Of a stretch of 64,000 nt of DNA, positions 21,067-33,114 are shown piece by piece. Location: the NCBI GenBank assembly GCA_905182565.1, contig CAJJCB010000018.1, positions 108,897 through 172,896 of the forward strand, read 5' to 3'. Position numbers and translations under genes: made by a program. The stretch's first letter is position 1, and each line of letters starts with the position of its first letter. Source of the DNA: Acidimicrobiaceae bacterium. GTDB taxonomy: Bacteria; Actinomycetota; Acidimicrobiia; Acidimicrobiales; Poriferisodalaceae. The notes under the pieces are model-generated. The model worked only from the letters and a program-made list of their open reading frames with translations, ran no database searches and had not been told where the DNA came from.

Positions 21067-22572
21067 TCAGGCTGATGGTGATAGGTCCTCTGGGTTTAGT
21101 TCTTCAAGTTCTTTACGAGAACCTTCTTTAAAAAACATCCAGATAAGGAAAGTAGCGATTAGCGGCCCTAACCATAGGATTGCGATAACTGATCCGAAGT
21201 CTCCCCACTTAATTCTCAACCAGCCGGTCAAGAGAATTCCGCATGAACCTCCGATAACGCCGATAGCTCCGGTGATGGTTGCAGCTCTTGCTCGTATTGC
21301 TGTCGGAAAAAATTCTGCTTTGTAAACACCCATCGCAGGTAGTAGGCCGCTGGCGAACATTATTGCGACAAGCGCCGTGGGCCACAAAAATAAGTTGCTT
21401 AAATTGAAAAATAGAACAGTGCAACCAAGTCCTAGCACTGAAGCGACTGTGATCACGGCTCGTCGCCCACGCGTATCAGCGAGCCGCCCCGCAATGTATA
21501 GGCCGATACCCCCTGGGGTGGCTGTGGCGAGTACAAAGATAGTTATCTTCACAGCACTAAAGTTGTGCTGGTCTCGCAGGTATTCATTGCGGAACCAATC
21601 GATAGGAGATAAAAAAAGCCCAATTAGAAAATATGTTAACCCGAGAAGCATTATTCGTTTTGTGTATGGACGTAGCGACAGGTGATTCTTGTTAGCCAGA
21701 AACCTATGGCTTTCGGGCAGCTGCTTAACGGCTCTTATCATCAGCGGAGTCATTAGAAGTGGGACGAGATAGATAAGTCGCCATCCCCAGATTGCTATGC
21801 CAGCTAGAGGCTGTACCCAAACGACCATTCCTGCGCCTACGGCGGCTGACATTCCAAGGACTGACAAGCCCCAGCTTCTGCAACCGGAAGGTAATTCTTC
21901 CATCGCTAGAACAATGATCGCAACGCCTAGAGAAGCATTTGCAGTCCTCATGACGATTAGACATATCGAAAACGTTAATAGATTTGGAGATAAAGCTGCG
22001 CCAACAGAGCTCAGAAGGCCGAACACAATAGAAATAGTTAATACGTGTTTTCTCCCTTTGCGATCTGCAATGACAGAAACAGCGATAGCTAGTAACGTTC
22101 CAATTCGTATAAATGCGCCCAGAACGCCTTGACTCATTTGATCTACTGCAAACTCGTCTGCAGCGTAGGTGTGTGTTTCTGCTGGAGCATTCGACAAAAA
22201 CCCTGTGAACATAACGATGATAGCTAGGGTTGCCATTGTGGTTGTAATAGCAACATCAAAACGTTGTGGAGATGCCCAAAATGGTTGTTTGTCTGTGATG
22301 GGACGGTTGCGTAAATACCGACGAACTGGCAATGAAAATAAAAATCCGAAATATGGAATCCCCAATTTGTAATTGAAAGTTTCGGTGACAATGAACCGGT
22401 TCTCAGGAAGAATCGAGATGTCTATTTTGCGAGAATAACTATCGAAAGGTCCATGTAGAAGGGTGTAAAAGCCCGTAGTAAGTTCTTGTTCAGCGATAAT
22501 ATCGCAACGAGGGGCCCTTAGTAGAGCTACCTCCGCAGCGTTGGAATTATGACTAATTGAAAATTGAGTCAT
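21067..22572 (-). CDS. MFS transporter with ~100-residue N-terminal domain
   Basis: Major facilitator superfamily permease, about 501 aa from ATG 22572 (the frame continues to ATG 22650, which would overlap murA head-to-head by 34 nt; neither start has a clear ribosome site). Around twelve membrane helices with the loop motifs DRKGRKHVLTIS (after TM2) and GRLADTRGRRAVIT (after TM8), as in sugar/metabolite porters. Before TM1 there is a ~100-residue soluble segment including TTGFYTLLHGPFDSYSRKID and FIVTETFNYKLGIPYFGFLF, which is not part of ordinary MFS proteins. Substrate not predictable. Confidence 0.85.
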   Translation of the reverse strand: MTQFSISHNSNAAEVALLRAPRCDIIAEQELTTGFYTLLHGPFDSYSRKIDISILPENRFIVTETFNYKLGIPYFGFLFSLPVRRYLRNRPITDKQPFWASPQRFDVAITTTMATLAIIVMFTGFLSNAPAETHTYAADEFAVDQMSQGVLGAFIRIGTLLAIAVSVIADRKGRKHVLTISIVFGLLSSVGAALSPNLLTFSICLIVMRTANASLGVAIIVLAMEELPSGCRSWGLSVLGMSAAVGAGMVVWVQPLAGIAIWGWRLIYLVPLLMTPLMIRAVKQLPESHRFLANKNHLSLRPYTKRIMLLGLTYFLIGLFLSPIDWFRNEYLRDQHNFSAVKITIFVLATATPGGIGLYIAGRLADTRGRRAVITVASVLGLGCTVLFFNLSNLFLWPTALVAIMFASGLLPAMGVYKAEFFPTAIRARAATITGAIGVIGGSCGILLTGWLRIKWGDFGSVIAILWLGPLIATFLIWMFFKEGSRKELEELNPEDLSPSA

Positions 22573-22616
22573 AGAGATGACGTGCTCTTGGTCATCTTCT
22601 TGAACATACTGGAGTA

Positions 22617-23864
22617 GTGAACAAATTTGTGGTGTATCAGAGTGACTCATTATCTGGTGAAGTGACTATTGGGGGCGCTAAGAACAGTGCTCTTAAATTG
22701 ATGGCAGCTGCTTTGTTAGCCGAAGGAGTAACTGTTCTGCATAATGTCCCGGATATTACAGACGTGGCGATCATGAGCGAGTTGCTCATGGCCATGGGGG
22801 TAGGGGTAGCTCGCTTCGGTAATCGGGTGGAGATTGATGTCCCAGCCCAAATAACTCCAGAGGCTCCTTATGAGTTGGTTTCGCGAATGAGGGCTTCGAT
22901 TTCAGTCCTGGGGCCTTTAATAGCAAGGTTTGGTGTAGCGACAGTAGCGATACCCGGAGGTGATGATTTTGGGTCTCGACCGATTGATATGCACCTAACC
23001 GGTTTAGAGCGACTTGGCGCAAAATTTTCATACGAACACGGAAATATTTATGGCAAAGCAGGCAAGCTTTGTGGCGCTGAAGTTTTACTAGAATTTCCAT
23101 CTGTTGGAGCTACCGAAAATTTAATGATGGCGGCATCTTTATCTTCCGGTAACACGGTAATTGACAACGCCGCACGAGAGCCAGAAATTTCTGACCTATC
23201 TGACTTGCTTAACCTGATGGGAGCAAAAGTCGCAGGTGCTGGAACTTCCCGTATCACCATAGAGGGCGTGGAACAATTGCTGCCTGTTGAATTTACGGTG
23301 ATACCAGATCGCGTTGAGGCAGCAACTTTTATGTCGGCAATTGCGGTATGTGGAGGTAGAGCCCTTTTGCGTAACGCGCGACCAGAACATATGCGGATGC
23401 TCATTAGAAAAATGGAAGAAATGGGGATGGAAATCACGCTAGATCCGGCGGGCTTGGTCGTAGAGAGGAATACTAAAACTAAATGTGTTCATGTATCGAC
23501 ATTGCCCTATCCGGGGTTAGCAACCGACTACAAACCATTTTTAGTAGTTGCTCTTGCGGTTTCAGAAGGAGTAAGCGTGGTAACCGAAAATATTTTTGCA
23601 GGAAGGTTTCGATATGTCGATGAGTTAGTTCGGATGGGTGCCGATATTAGAGCAGAAGGAAGGCATGCTGTGGTGACGGGTGTGTCGCGTTTCTCAGGTG
23701 CGAAGGTTAGAGCCCATGATATTCGAGCAGGAGCAGCGTTAATAGTTGCAGGCATGGGAGCCGACGGAGTAACCGAAGTCTACGAAGCGGAACACATCGA
23801 TCGGGGATATGAAAACCTCGCGGGTAAGCTGTCCTCATTGGGCGCAAAAGTAGAACGCGCCTAG
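22617..23864 (+). CDS. murA: UDP-N-acetylglucosamine 1-carboxyvinyltransferase (MurA), fosfomycin-insensitive type
   Basis: First committed step of peptidoglycan synthesis: enolpyruvyl transfer from PEP to UDP-GlcNAc in the cytoplasm. 415 aa. GGAKNSALKLMAAALLAEG with K22/N23, RASISVLGPLIARFG, FPSVGATENLMMAA, and TDYKPFLVVALAVSEG. The active-site loop reads PGGDDFGSRPIDMHL, so the usual Cys115 is Asp (D116). Cys-to-Asp MurA proteins (M. tuberculosis, Chlamydia) are known to resist fosfomycin. Start GTG 22617. Confidence 0.96.
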   Translation: MNKFVVYQSDSLSGEVTIGGAKNSALKLMAAALLAEGVTVLHNVPDITDVAIMSELLMAMGVGVARFGNRVEIDVPAQITPEAPYELVSRMRASISVLGPLIARFGVATVAIPGGDDFGSRPIDMHLTGLERLGAKFSYEHGNIYGKAGKLCGAEVLLEFPSVGATENLMMAASLSSGNTVIDNAAREPEISDLSDLLNLMGAKVAGAGTSRITIEGVEQLLPVEFTVIPDRVEAATFMSAIAVCGGRALLRNARPEHMRMLIRKMEEMGMEITLDPAGLVVERNTKTKCVHVSTLPYPGLATDYKPFLVVALAVSEGVSVVTENIFAGRFRYVDELVRMGADIRAEGRHAVVTGVSRFSGAKVRAHDIRAGAALIVAGMGADGVTEVYEAEHIDRGYENLAGKLSSLGAKVERA

Positions 23865-23905
23865 ATGGTTTTGCCTACTTTCGATTACTTGGTATCTATT
23901 GCATC

Positions 23906-24880
23906 ATGAGCACGCTTTCCAAAGAACCATTAGCAATTCTAGCTGCGGCACGCGATGGGCACAGATTAGCGATGGCGCGTTTGATGTCTTTGGTGGAACA
24001 GGGTGGCGCTGATGCCCGGTTAGTCGGGTCATTGACGTTTAGAGGAGCTGGGCAAGCGCATACGGTTGGCATTACAGGAGCACCAGGGTCCGGTAAGTCC
24101 ACTCTTGGCTCAGCCCTAACATCTGTTGTGCGTTCAACTGGGGAACGAATGGCTGTGCTTGCGGTAGACCCGTCCTCACCGTTTACAGGAGGAGCAATTC
24201 TAGGCGACCGGGTGCGAATGCAGGATCATGTCCTCGATGATGGCGTATACATTCGATCAATGGCGACGAGAGGCCATTTAGGTGGATTGAGTCTAGCCAC
24301 ACCCCAAGCTGTAAGGGTTCTTGACGCATTGGGGTGGCCATGGATTTTTGTCGAAACTGTAGGAGTTGGCCAGGTCGAGGTAGAGATTGCAGGTGCAGCT
24401 GACACTACGATTGTGGTTGTCAATCCTGGGTGGGGAGATTCGATCCAAGCGAATAAAGCTGGTTTGATGGAAATCGCAGATATTTTTGTCATTAATAAGT
24501 CTGAACGGCCTGGAGCTGATGACACACGTCGAGACATTCAGCAGATGTTGGAGTTGTCCTCAATAGGAAGCTGGGAACCCCCAATTGTGATGACCGTTGG
24601 TACAACGGGAGAAGGAACTGTAGATCTCTGGGAACAGATAGGAAATCACCGGCGGCACTTGACGGAAAGCGGTGAATTAGTTGCCCGACGGGCACAGAGA
24701 GCTAGAACTGAGTTTAATGAAATCCTTCATCGAAGCATCGAAGCCAGAGTTGTTTCTCTCTCTGAAGGTGCTGTAAGTGACTCTCTGCACGAGCAATTAG
24801 AGGCGAGAGAGATTGATCCATATGAAGCAGTTGAACGATTAATGGACTTTCTGCAGGAGTCTGAAATTAGCCAGACTTAG
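23906..24880 (+). CDS. meaB: MeaB/ArgK-type GTPase, chaperone of methylmalonyl-CoA mutase
   Basis: G3E-family P-loop GTPase that loads and protects adenosylcobalamin in methylmalonyl-CoA mutase or a relative. 324 aa. GITGAPGSGKSTLG (P-loop), VLAVDPSSPFTGGAILGDRVRM, IRSMATRGHLGGLS, WIFVETVGVGQVEVEI (Walker B region) and VINKSERPGADDT (NKxD variant). Mutase genes are not in this window, so the partner is elsewhere or just assumed. Its stop codon overlaps the convergent gene's stop (24877-24880). Confidence 0.93.
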   Translation: MSTLSKEPLAILAAARDGHRLAMARLMSLVEQGGADARLVGSLTFRGAGQAHTVGITGAPGSGKSTLGSALTSVVRSTGERMAVLAVDPSSPFTGGAILGDRVRMQDHVLDDGVYIRSMATRGHLGGLSLATPQAVRVLDALGWPWIFVETVGVGQVEVEIAGAADTTIVVVNPGWGDSIQANKAGLMEIADIFVINKSERPGADDTRRDIQQMLELSSIGSWEPPIVMTVGTTGEGTVDLWEQIGNHRRHLTESGELVARRAQRARTEFNEILHRSIEARVVSLSEGAVSDSLHEQLEAREIDPYEAVERLMDFLQESEISQT

Positions 24881-25995
24881 TCGAGTTCACCTCGTGCGAG
24901 GGCAAACACTCGTTCGCGTTCGGTGGCGCTCAGATTTTTGTTTAATAATCGAAGTTCTGCAGCTTCTCGTAGATATTTTTCTATCTGTTCTTTTCCAAAT
25001 GCCCTTGCAAAAAGTTGTGCAAAAGTCTTACGAAAAATGTTGATTGCCAAATGAGCAAATAATTTAGAGTCTGTTTCGCCTGTGCGAAGCATGACATATG
25101 TCAACGCGGCATCGAATGAAGCTGATCCTCGAGCCACTGTGTTCCAGCTAACGACTACTGGCCCGTCAGTTGTTATGAAAACATTCCCTGGGTGGAGGTC
25201 TAGGTGCAAGACTGAACTCCCAGGGCATACCTGAGCCCAGCTTGATGGAGCTTCAATATCGCCCAGCTTTCGGTGTAGCTGAGCCAAAGTTCTAGCATGT
25301 TGATGGATGCGCCATGGCCTAGATGTTAAGTCTTTGAGCATCGTTGATCCCTCGAGCTTTTCTAGAATAATTGATCCGTCTGCTGGTTCACCGACAATGT
25401 TGGGTGCTGGATACTTTGATGCTCTTACGATCTTTATTGCGTCTGCTTCTCGTATGGCACTTCCTCCTGGTGCCGTATTTTCTGTCGAACGTGTTTGGGA
25501 AGTGAGTCTGGTCTTTCGCTCGTGGTTCAGGTCTTCAGAAGTTTGAGATTCAGCCGGTAGTTGTCTATTTAAGATTTGAGCTCGGAGCGCTCTGAGATTT
25601 TTTTTCCAAATGGCCTTGAGAATTGGAGCTGCGAGTGATTCACCGAATTTTCCGCCGTAGTTCCAAGATAACTCTAGGTCTTCTTCCCAAGTAAATAGAG
25701 TCCCAGTTTCGATGATGTCAAGTGTGAACTTGCCTCGGCCACTAACTAAACCGTTGTGTTTGACGCCCATGAGATAAGGAGGCTGCCAGTCCGTTATCTC
25801 CATTTTGTCGGTAAGCCGAAATGGTCCGACAGCGGTCAAGCATTCAAAAGTAGTTCCTACACCTTCATATTTATCGGATGTAATGGTTATAGACAAAGCA
25901 TCTTGCATCCACTGGGTATGCGATTGGATGTCGGCGATGTATTTCCAAATATTTTCTACCGAGCTAGGTAACTCAATTGATACTTTTATGTCCAT
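24877..25995 (-). CDS. SRPBCC domain fused to an N-lobe-less APH/kinase-like domain
   Basis: 372 aa. Residues ~1-145 form a START/polyketide-cyclase-like (SRPBCC) domain: MDIKVSIELPSSVENIWKYI, GVGTTFECLTAVGPF, WEEDLELSWN. After a charged linker, residues ~185-372 resemble an aminoglycoside-phosphotransferase-type kinase: YPAPNI, GSTMLKDLTSRPWRIHQHARTLAQLH, the catalytic-loop motif HLDLHPGNVFIT (~262) and a GPVVVSWNTVARG segment (~280). In related proteins the last block is GPVVIDWTNAARG, so the metal-binding Asp is Ser here. The N-lobe strands with glycine loop and lysine also seem missing. It may be a pseudokinase or a binding protein; function unknown. Confidence 0.7.
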   Translation of the reverse strand: MDIKVSIELPSSVENIWKYIADIQSHTQWMQDALSITITSDKYEGVGTTFECLTAVGPFRLTDKMEITDWQPPYLMGVKHNGLVSGRGKFTLDIIETGTLFTWEEDLELSWNYGGKFGESLAAPILKAIWKKNLRALRAQILNRQLPAESQTSEDLNHERKTRLTSQTRSTENTAPGGSAIREADAIKIVRASKYPAPNIVGEPADGSIILEKLEGSTMLKDLTSRPWRIHQHARTLAQLHRKLGDIEAPSSWAQVCPGSSVLHLDLHPGNVFITTDGPVVVSWNTVARGSASFDAALTYVMLRTGETDSKLFAHLAINIFRKTFAQLFARAFGKEQIEKYLREAAELRLLNKNLSATERERVFALARGELD

Positions 25996-26192
25996 TGAGT
26001 TCCTCTCACCTCGCAGCCGAGCTTAGGTGCAAGATTGAGGAAGGAGATAAATCCTTTATGTTGTTTTGTCGATTCATTTGGGTTTCGTTCCCAAAAATTA
26101 GATCCCACAATGGCGCAAGTCGAATTTTTATTTAGAGGATTTAATAGAAATTAAATTGTAAGTGCCGCAACGAATCAACCTAACCTAGAACC

Positions 26193-27335
26193 ATGTCTGA
26201 TAGTGCTGGGATGAGAACCACTTACTTAGATTGTGCTGCCTCAACGCCAATTCGACCCAGTGTGCTCGAGTTAATGATGCCATACCTGAGAGATCAGTAT
26301 GGAAATCCTTCCGGTGCCCACCGAATGGCTCGTAAAGCCAGAGCTGCGATAGATGACTCGCGTGAACAAGTAGCAGAAGCTATTGGGTTCTCGCCCCACG
26401 GAATTGTATTCACTAGCGGCGGGACTGAGTCAGACAACTTAGGGATTAAAGGGTTCAGCGATCGTCCGGGTTTCGTAATGTGTCCTGAGACTGAGCATCA
26501 TGCTGTTCTTCACCCAGTGGAAGTTCTGGGTGGAAAAAAAGTCAGAGTGACCGATGAAGGACAAGTTGATCTCGATCACCTGTCGGAATTATTGAAATCT
26601 ACGACCTCATTAGTGTCGGTAATGATGGTTAATAATGAGTCCGGGGCTATCTGTGACTTGGATAAGGTTGCGGAAGTGATAGAAGATATATCACCCGGGA
26701 CCTTGCTGCATACTGACGCCGTCCAGGCGGTCAACTGGGTGGATATTAAAAAAGCGGCAGCAAAAGCGGATCTTTTATCCCTTAGCGGACATAAATTCGG
26801 TGCTCCGAAAGGTGTTGGCGTGCTGGCATTAAGAGAAGGAGTGACGATTCAGGCTCAAATGCTCGGAGGTGGGCAAGAGGCTGAGCGTAGAAGCGGGACT
26901 CACAACACTGCCGGAATAGTTGCCTTTGGGGCGGCACTTATGGAACTAACATCGAGTCGAGACTCGGAGATATCGAGATTGACTAAAGAAAGAGATCGGC
27001 TAGTCGATGGGTTGTTAGCTACTATTGACAGATGCGCTGAGACAGTGCCGAGGTCGTCGCGATCGGCAGGAATAACACAATTAGTATTTGAAGGAATTGA
27101 GAGTGAAGCGTTGTTAGTCTTGTTGGAGCGTGACAATGTAATGGCGTCAGCTGCTGCATCCTGCGCATCAGGTGCCATGGAACCTTCGCACGTATTAGCC
27201 GCCATGGGGATGGACAGAACAGCGGCGGCGGGATCGCTCCGTTTGTCTATGGGATGGTGCACAGAGTCTAGGGAGATTGATGTGGCGTTAAAGGTAATTC
27301 CTAAGGCTGTAGAGCAACTCAGAGTGTCATTATGA
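26193..27335 (+). CDS. Cysteine desulfurase (IscS/NifS family)
   Basis: PLP enzyme that takes sulfur from cysteine as a persulfide for tRNA thiolation and Fe-S clusters. 380 aa. TYLDCAASTPIRPSV, YGNPSGAHRMARKAR, FTSGGTESDNLGIKG, HTDAVQAVNW, the PLP lysine in LLSLSGHKFGAPKGVG, and the catalytic Cys in ASAAASCASGAMEPSHVL. Overlaps mnmA by 4 nt (ATGA), so the likely main job is sulfur supply to MnmA; whether it also serves Fe-S assembly is unknown. The ~200-nt region upstream carries a TTTGGG/CCCAAA inverted repeat (26077-26095). Confidence 0.95.
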   Translation: MSDSAGMRTTYLDCAASTPIRPSVLELMMPYLRDQYGNPSGAHRMARKARAAIDDSREQVAEAIGFSPHGIVFTSGGTESDNLGIKGFSDRPGFVMCPETEHHAVLHPVEVLGGKKVRVTDEGQVDLDHLSELLKSTTSLVSVMMVNNESGAICDLDKVAEVIEDISPGTLLHTDAVQAVNWVDIKKAAAKADLLSLSGHKFGAPKGVGVLALREGVTIQAQMLGGGQEAERRSGTHNTAGIVAFGAALMELTSSRDSEISRLTKERDRLVDGLLATIDRCAETVPRSSRSAGITQLVFEGIESEALLVLLERDNVMASAAASCASGAMEPSHVLAAMGMDRTAAAGSLRLSMGWCTESREIDVALKVIPKAVEQLRVSL

Positions 27336-28381
27336 GCAAAATTTTAGTGGCGATGTCTGGTGGAGTAGACAGCTCTGTCACAGCAGCGCTTTTAAAAAAT
27401 GAAGGGCATGAAATAACTGGTGTTACTTTAAAATTATGGGGTGGCGAGCAAGATAAGGGCTGCTGCTCAGTTTCTGATGTTGATGATGCGCGACGAGTAG
27501 CGCAGCAGCTGGACATAGATCATTTTGTCTTTAATTATGGCGACCAATTTAATAAGCATGTGGTTCAGCCGTACGTTGACTCGCATGTTGCCGGAATGAC
27601 ACCGAATCCGTGTATCGAATGCAACCGACATATTAAGTTCGATGCTCTCGTAGAACGTTCACATCGTTTGGGTTTTGATGCGTTAGCAACGGGCCACCAT
27701 GTTCGCCTGTCGGGTCCAGACGAAGGTGCCAGACTGAGGCGAGGGGCTGATATGGAGAAAGACCAGTCATATGTCCTCTACATGTTGTCATCTAAGGATC
27801 TAGCTTATTTACGGTTTCCGGTCGGCGACTTAAGTAAAGAAGATGTTCGTAAATATGCGACTGAGTTAGGTTTACGAACAGCAGATAAGCCCGATAGTCA
27901 GGATGTATGTTTTATCACTGCGGATAACGGAAGAGAGAAATTTCTAGCAGAGCGAGTGGAGTTGCATCCTGGGAGCCTCGTGGATGCTGATGGCAAAGTT
28001 GTCGGCTCAGTCGAAGCAATCGAATTAGTTACTGTAGGACAGAGAAAAGGTCTAGATCTTGGCGGAAATTCTGGCCGGTCGTATGCTGTCGCTGTTGACG
28101 TGCCATCTCGGAAAGTTCGCGTTGGGAATGCGTCAGAACTAAAATCAGGCAGTGTCGCACTTACGGACTTTAGTTGGGCTGAGGCACCTTTTTCTGGAGA
28201 GGTACTTGCTCAGACTAGCGCCCATGGGAAACCTGCGTCTGGCTGGCTTGATGCAAACGGGACGCTGACCTGGGATTCGAAGAGACAGCGAGTTGCAGCG
28301 GGTCAAGCCGTTGTCTTCTATCATGGCGATCTTGTTATCGGTGGAGCCATTGCAAAACAAGGTGCTTTGCCGGAGGGGTAG
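27332..28381 (+). CDS. mnmA: tRNA-specific 2-thiouridylase MnmA
   Basis: Uses ATP and persulfide sulfur to make 2-thiouridine at U34 of tRNA Lys/Glu/Gln. 349 aa. N-terminal PP-loop ILVAMSGGVDSSVTAALL; first catalytic Cys in TPNPCIECNRHIKF; KDQSYVLYML; second Cys in SQDVCFIT; the C-terminal beta-barrel VTVGQRKGLDLGG. Coupled to the cysteine desulfurase upstream. Its stop abuts the stop of the convergent membrane-protein gene with no spacer. Confidence 0.97.
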   Translation: MSKILVAMSGGVDSSVTAALLKNEGHEITGVTLKLWGGEQDKGCCSVSDVDDARRVAQQLDIDHFVFNYGDQFNKHVVQPYVDSHVAGMTPNPCIECNRHIKFDALVERSHRLGFDALATGHHVRLSGPDEGARLRRGADMEKDQSYVLYMLSSKDLAYLRFPVGDLSKEDVRKYATELGLRTADKPDSQDVCFITADNGREKFLAERVELHPGSLVDADGKVVGSVEAIELVTVGQRKGLDLGGNSGRSYAVAVDVPSRKVRVGNASELKSGSVALTDFSWAEAPFSGEVLAQTSAHGKPASGWLDANGTLTWDSKRQRVAAGQAVVFYHGDLVIGGAIAKQGALPEG

Positions 28382-31468
<3,087 letters not shown>

Positions 31469-31512
31469 CTTTATGATCCAGTGATGACTGATCCATCTTG
31501 CCTAGACAATCT

Positions 31513-31977
31513 TTAGAAGGTCGTAAAACACCATTCGAAGTCAATGTTGTCGGCTTCTATGTTTATTGTTGGGACAGCAACCACGCGAGCGCAGACGTTG
31601 CCAGTTCGTAATTCGGGGAGCGTTTTTTCTTCCGCTGGGAAATAAAAAAACTCACCTAGTTCCCTAGTCCCGTCAGTTAGCTCTGAATCTGGAATTACGA
31701 CTCCGTCGATTGTGAGCGTAGGTTGCCAGCCCGGGCTCAGAGAAACACCCACGGGACTTTGATAAGGGGTTTTACTTCCTTCTCCAGGAATAACCGAAAG
31801 AAGGCCATTCGGATACAGATCAGGTCGAGGGGCTCCGCGAGTTACAGTAACGATCCAGAATATGAGTATTACGACAAAGACAGCACCTACGGTTATGACG
31901 GTAGCTACTCCACGTCTAAGCGACCAATTTACGGTGCCGGAGTTTTTGTTGATCGATAGAGAATCTCCACTGTTCAC
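31513..31977 (-). CDS. Single-pass membrane protein of unknown function
   Basis: 154 aa with one membrane helix (VATVITVGAVFVVILIFWIV, residues ~24-44) and an exported ~110-residue domain with two cysteines (NVCARVV and FEWCFTTF) that could form a disulfide. Charges around the helix suggest the C-terminal part is outside. No family recognised. Divergent from the PASTA protein gene, 96 nt away; the two could share a regulatory region and an envelope role. Convergent with ligA after a 44-nt gap. Confidence 0.68.
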   Translation of the reverse strand: MNSGDSLSINKNSGTVNWSLRRGVATVITVGAVFVVILIFWIVTVTRGAPRPDLYPNGLLSVIPGEGSKTPYQSPVGVSLSPGWQPTLTIDGVVIPDSELTDGTRELGEFFYFPAEEKTLPELRTGNVCARVVAVPTINIEADNIDFEWCFTTF

Positions 31978-32073
31978 TCACACAGCATGCCCGACATGGG
32001 AGCGAAAGCCCACTGACAGAACTAAGAAGCTAAACGAACTTGTAACTAGCCGACACAGAGCTATTGTCAGGTT

Positions 32074-33024
32074 GTGGATCAACACGGTGAGAAAGAGATT
32101 CTTAGTGAGCCTTCTCTTAATCGTTCATGGCTTCTATTGTTTCTTGCTTTTGCTTTTGTTATTGCCATAGGGGCTTTGGCCGTTAGCAGCGTTGACCCCC
32201 CAGGAACTTCAATCCATGCCATTGCCGATTACAAAGGCCACACAATTGGCGAGGTACGCGCTATCGCCGAAAAAAACTTGTGGGTTTTGGACGAAGATCA
32301 AGTGCGTACTGATCTGGTGCCTGAGGGCTTAGTGCTGGTGCAAAACCCCTCTGATGGTCAGGGATTAGCGGAAGGGAAACTGTTGTCTGTTGAGGTCTCT
32401 AGCGGTCCGTTGTTGCGCCTCACTCCGCACATATTGGGACTCTTGTTAAATCCGGCACGTATGAGGCTTGAGGCAAGAGGTTTTGAAATTGATGAAGTGG
32501 ATCTTCGCTACAGCGAGGACGTTGCTGACGGACAAGTTCTTGAACTTCTTATAGGGGAAAAATCAACCTATGGCGGGTTGCTTAATGAGCCTGGAACCCG
32601 TGTATCTCTTGTCGTCTCTGCAGGGCCAGTCCCGCGAATGGTACCGAACCTCATTAACACCTCACTTGAGGCTGCGACAAACATTCTGGCAGGTTTGCAG
32701 CTGGCATTTGTGGTGAACGAAAAAAAGGATTTTAAGTCAATATTCCCTAACGAATTCGTTACCAAACAAACTCCGGTGAGTGGTTTGTCGGTGGCCAGAA
32801 ATTCCGTAGTTAAATTAACAATTGCTGGAATTTCCCCAACGGTTGAAGTGCCAGATGTAGTCGGTGTTGAGGCAGATGAAGCAGCCGAAATGCTCAAAGA
32901 GGCAGGGTTAGTTGTTGAAAGATTTGAGTCTGGCCTTGGGCTAGTTGAGGAAACCTCTCCAGCGATCGGTGTAATTGTTGATCTGGGATCTCTAGTTGTC
33001 CTGAAGTTTGCCGCTGGTCAATAG
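32074..33024 (+). CDS. Membrane-anchored PASTA-repeat protein without a kinase domain
   Basis: 316 aa: short cytoplasmic start, one membrane helix (WLLLFLAFAFVIAIGALAV, ~19-38), then four PASTA-like repeats (~50-110, 112-185, 186-254, 255-316). The last is clearest: VEVPDVVGVEADEAAEMLKEAGLVVE. Others show VPNLINTSLEAATNILAGLQL and the QTPVSGLSVARNSVVKLTIA ending. PASTA domains bind peptidoglycan stem peptides or muropeptides, usually in PknB-type kinases or PBPs; here there is neither kinase nor transpeptidase. Start GTG 32074 is not certain; a slightly later start is possible. Confidence 0.85.
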   Translation: MDQHGEKEILSEPSLNRSWLLLFLAFAFVIAIGALAVSSVDPPGTSIHAIADYKGHTIGEVRAIAEKNLWVLDEDQVRTDLVPEGLVLVQNPSDGQGLAEGKLLSVEVSSGPLLRLTPHILGLLLNPARMRLEARGFEIDEVDLRYSEDVADGQVLELLIGEKSTYGGLLNEPGTRVSLVVSAGPVPRMVPNLINTSLEAATNILAGLQLAFVVNEKKDFKSIFPNEFVTKQTPVSGLSVARNSVVKLTIAGISPTVEVPDVVGVEADEAAEMLKEAGLVVERFESGLGLVEETSPAIGVIVDLGSLVVLKFAAGQ

Positions 33025-33114
33025 GCATCGTTACAAATATTGCACTGAGAATTATCAGATAATGCTTGCAGTAAGTAACCGGAATACGAAATCATACGAC
33101 GTAAACTCTTTTCG

